From Saprospiraceae bacterium (GTDB lineage: Bacteria > Bacteroidota > Bacteroidia > Chitinophagales > Saprospiraceae): DNA of 64,000 nt. Position 1 is the first letter of the stretch. The number at the start of each line of letters is the position of its first letter. Below are positions 61,835 through 64,000 of this stretch, one piece after another. Both the position numbers and the translations under genes were made by a program. Location of the stretch: positions 248,001 through 312,000 of the forward strand of contig JAHCHX010000003.1 of assembly GCA_026129545.1 (NCBI GenBank), read 5' to 3'. Below the pieces are notes generated by a model. It was not told the DNA's origin and did no database searches. It saw nothing but the letters and a program-made list of their open reading frames with translations.

Positions 61835-62016
61835 AACCAGTACCCGCCCATAAAGTGGCGGCAGGGGTTGATAGAGGTTGATTACGATTCGTAAAACATG
61901 AATCTGCCCATCTTGGAAAAATCAACTTTCTCAAACCCGAAACCCGGCCCGCTCCGCTTGACTGGGCAGGCCTCACACCTTCAAACATCATTTCCACGAA
62001 CCAACACAACTTGCTC

Positions 62017-63048
62017 ATGTCAGAATTGCAGCCTATCAAACCCAAAAGTTTCTGGGAGCGCCCCGAAGGCATCACAGGCACCCTGTTTTTGGCAGCCATC
62101 GTGCTCGGTGGCGGATTTTTGCTCTACCAAGCCTTGCCCACACTCATCGCCTTGGCACAAAACACACTTTACCTCGCCGGGCTGCTCGCGGCTTTGGGCG
62201 CGCTCATCTATGTAGTGCTCGACCCCAAAATGCGCAACCTCATCTGGTACATATATAAATCAGTGATGCGCTGGATAACGGGCATTTTCGTTCAGATAGA
62301 CCCCATCGGCATCCTGAAAAGCTACATCGAGGACTTGAAGGACAACCTGCGCAAGATGAACGGCCAGATTAGCAACCTCAAAGGGCAGATGTACAAGCTC
62401 AACGAGATGATAAAGCAAAACCAGCGCACCATCCAAAGCAATCTTGGCTTGGCCAGCAAAGCCAAGGAGACCGGCAAAGAGGCCATCATGGTGTTGCAAG
62501 CCCGCAAAGCAGGCCGCTTGCAAGAGTCCAACATGAAACTCGAAGACCTCTACAAGCGCATGGAAGTGCTCTATCGCGTGCTGACAAAAATGTACGAAAA
62601 CTCCGAAATCATGCTCGAAGACCTGTCCGACCAAGTCCTGGTGAAAGAGCAGGAATACAAGGCCATCAAAGCAAGCCACTCGGCCATTCGCTCGGCGCAA
62701 GCCATTCTGAGCGGCAACTCGGACCAGAAATACATGTACGACATGGCGCTCGAAGCCATGGCCGACGATGTGGGCAAAAAGGTCGGCGAGATGGAACGCT
62801 TCATGGATATGTCCAAAAACTTCATGGACTCCATTGACCTTCAGAACGGCGTGTTTGAGGAAGAAGGGCTTGCGATGCTCGAAAAGTGGGAGAAAGAAGG
62901 CGTTTCGATGTTGTTGGGCGGCGAAAAGAACAAAATCGTCGCAAAGGCCAACAACCCATCCGACGTGCTCGACCTCAACGCCCCGGTGCAAGTCCCCTCA
63001 AAAGTAGAGCGCGGCGGCAATCAGTACGACTCGTTCTTCGAACATTAA
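62017..63048 (+). CDS. Membrane-anchored coiled-coil protein (cluster gene 3)
   Basis: A 343-residue protein. Two membrane segments are near the N-terminus (GTLFLAAIVLGGGFLLYQAL and LAGLLAALGALIYVVL, residues about 22-75). The rest, from about residue 100, is a long helical region rich in Lys/Glu/Met (LKSYIEDLKDNLRKMNGQIS ... MYKLNEMIKQNQRTI) that resembles PspA/IM30 in layout: a first helix pair, then AKETGKEAIMVLQARKAG. The C-terminus (NQYDSFFEH) is short. PspA-like fold is inferred from pattern only. ATG 62017 was preferred to a TTG two codons earlier. Confidence 0.7.
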   Translation: MSELQPIKPKSFWERPEGITGTLFLAAIVLGGGFLLYQALPTLIALAQNTLYLAGLLAALGALIYVVLDPKMRNLIWYIYKSVMRWITGIFVQIDPIGILKSYIEDLKDNLRKMNGQISNLKGQMYKLNEMIKQNQRTIQSNLGLASKAKETGKEAIMVLQARKAGRLQESNMKLEDLYKRMEVLYRVLTKMYENSEIMLEDLSDQVLVKEQEYKAIKASHSAIRSAQAILSGNSDQKYMYDMALEAMADDVGKKVGEMERFMDMSKNFMDSIDLQNGVFEEEGLAMLEKWEKEGVSMLLGGEKNKIVAKANNPSDVLDLNAPVQVPSKVERGGNQYDSFFEH

Positions 63049-63170
63049 GCACAACGCGCTAAGTGACAAGTTGCCCATCACGAGGCTTCTTGATGGGCCG
63101 TGGCATGACCAACGAAATACACCCTAATTTTGGGTTAAACGAACCTTGTCGCAAATTGAAAGCACTATAA

Positions 63171-63229
63171 ACGAACAACGACCCAAGAACAACAATCAAC
63201 GAATAACCAACAACATATCACGAACAACC
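63171..63229 (+). repeat. Degenerate heptamer array before the last gene
   Basis: Eight units in 7-nt phase: ACGAACA, ACGACCC, AAGAACA, ACAATCA, ACGAATA, ACCAACA, ACATATC, ACGAACA. It ends 5 bases before ATG 63235. Like the other arrays it is CAA/ACA-rich on the coding strand. Confidence 0.8.
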
Positions 63230-63234
63230 ATCTC

Positions 63235-64000
63235 ATGGCTCGTCTAACATCTTTCTCAAAATTTCTCATCACGCTCCTCATAGTTGGCATCGCCTTTTTC
63301 GGCATCCGCTATTTCATGGACAACACCGAAACCGGCAAGGAACTGCAAGAAAAAGCCAAAACCGAACAAGGCGGCGGCAGTCTTTTTGGCGGCGGCTCCA
63401 AACCCGATGCCAACACCGTCGGCGTAGGCGTGGTCACTTGGGGTGGTTACGCCGGCGGCCAGTATTGGAACAAAGGGTTCAAGGCCAACACCGACAGCCG
63501 TTTTTACAAAGACTACGGTTTCAAAGTTGATTTCAAAATTCTCGACGACCCCACCGCCAGCCGCAACGCATGGAAAAACGACGAGGTCCACCTGCTCTGG
63601 GCCACCGTGGACGCGCTGCCAACCGAAATGCCCGGCCTCGCCGCCTACGACCCTGTGGTGGTGTTTCAGGCCGACTGGTCGCGCGGCGGCGATGCCATCG
63701 TGGTGCGCCGGGGCATAGGCTCGGTGGGTGATTTGCGCGGCAAACAAATAGCCGTCGCCGAAATGTCGCCCTCGCACTCATTCCTGATATGGCTACTCAG
63801 CGCCGCAGGCATGACGACCGCCGATGTGAAAGTGGTAGGGGTGCCCTCACCGCTGGAAGCCGCCGACGCATTCAAGGCCAACAACGTGGATGCCGCCGTC
63901 GTGTGGTCGCCCTTCGACGAGGAATGTGTACAAAAAGTACCCGGCGCGCGCGTGTTGCAAAGCACGCGCAACGCTTCCAACATCATCGCCGACGTGTTCA
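63235..64000 (+). CDS. Substrate-binding-like protein, partial (cluster gene 4)
   Basis: At least 255 residues, running off the right edge. One N-terminal membrane helix or signal anchor (FLITLLIVGIAFFGIRYFM, residues about 9-27) is followed by a polar linker (about 38-58) and the start of a type 2 periplasmic-binding fold of the NMT1/TauA/SsuA kind: VGVVTWGGYAGGQYWNKGF, GFKVDFKILDD, VHLLWATVDALP, VVFQADWSRGGDAIVVRRGI, SVGDLRGKQIAVAEMSPSHSF, FKANNVDAAVVWSPFDEE. No ABC permease or ATPase is visible; it may be a sensor and not an importer. The first three cluster genes precede it on the same strand. Confidence 0.75.
   Translation, partial: MARLTSFSKFLITLLIVGIAFFGIRYFMDNTETGKELQEKAKTEQGGGSLFGGGSKPDANTVGVGVVTWGGYAGGQYWNKGFKANTDSRFYKDYGFKVDFKILDDPTASRNAWKNDEVHLLWATVDALPTEMPGLAAYDPVVVFQADWSRGGDAIVVRRGIGSVGDLRGKQIAVAEMSPSHSFLIWLLSAAGMTTADVKVVGVPSPLEAADAFKANNVDAAVVWSPFDEECVQKVPGARVLQSTRNASNIIADVF

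Overview
The window looks like a chromosome segment of a Bacteroidota bacterium, most likely in or near the Saprospiria/Chitinophagia branch. The evidence is a SusC/SusD pair, several proteins with a type 9 secretion (T9SS) type-A C-terminal sorting domain, SprB-like repeats, a gamma-carbonic anhydrase, futalosine-route menaquinone synthesis, an F-ATPase operon that ends at atpG without atpD/atpC, and many promoters with the Bacteroidota -7 element TAnnTTTG in place of an E. coli -10 box. Genes lack clear Shine-Dalgarno sites. No phage, plasmid, integron or CRISPR array is visible.

Layout. 1-3.2 kb: small secreted protein, TatD nuclease, tRNA-Thr and tRNA-Pro, a T9SS cargo protein. 3.2-7.1 kb: gamma-carbonic anhydrase, hemE, a rhodanese-like protein without its cysteine, a thiolase, then two foldback repeats. 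7.1-10.2 kb: a PIN toxin-antitoxin pair, pgi and a second SIS-fold sugar isomerase. 10.3-18.4 kb: a giant propeller/SprB/OmpA protein, then SusD and SusC. 19-24.3 kb: serC, a YgjP-like metallopeptidase, an anti-sigma-like protein, ribA, and a sigma factor followed by a TonB/anti-sigma-like protein with about 65 heptanucleotide repeats between them. 24.4-30.5 kb: leuS with a large insertion, a SnoaL-like lipoprotein, heptamer repeats, a Kazal/PKD secreted protein. 30.6-36.6 kb: the atpBEFHAG operon, all of whose spacers are long and filled with repeats. 37.3-44.2 kb: patatin-like phospholipase, pruA, an Omp85-like protein, a lipoprotein, and a DUF4143-type ATPase behind a perfect inverted repeat. 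44.4-54.5 kb: large T9SS adhesin-like protein, Mg2+ P-type ATPase, coiled-coil membrane protein, a MITE-like element, glycosyltransferase, MFS transporter, CarboxypepD-like exported protein. 54.8-60.7 kb: Skp/OmpH chaperone, mqnD, RluA-type pseudouridine synthase, serA, M28-PDZ peptidase, GT2. 60.9-64 kb: a four-gene cluster of coiled-coil and membrane proteins ending in a substrate-binding-like protein cut by the window end.

Most genes are housekeeping: haem, riboflavin, serine, menaquinone, proline breakdown, glycolysis, ATP synthesis, leucyl-tRNA. Around them is the usual Bacteroidota envelope and secretion equipment. The unusual content lies mainly between genes: 7-nt tandem repeats at five loci, foldback spacers through the atp operon, dispersed palindromes and one MITE-like element. 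Inside genes, the insertion in LeuRS and the uncharacterised cluster at the right end deserve attention. Where an upstream extension of a reading frame crossed a likely promoter, the downstream ATG was chosen.
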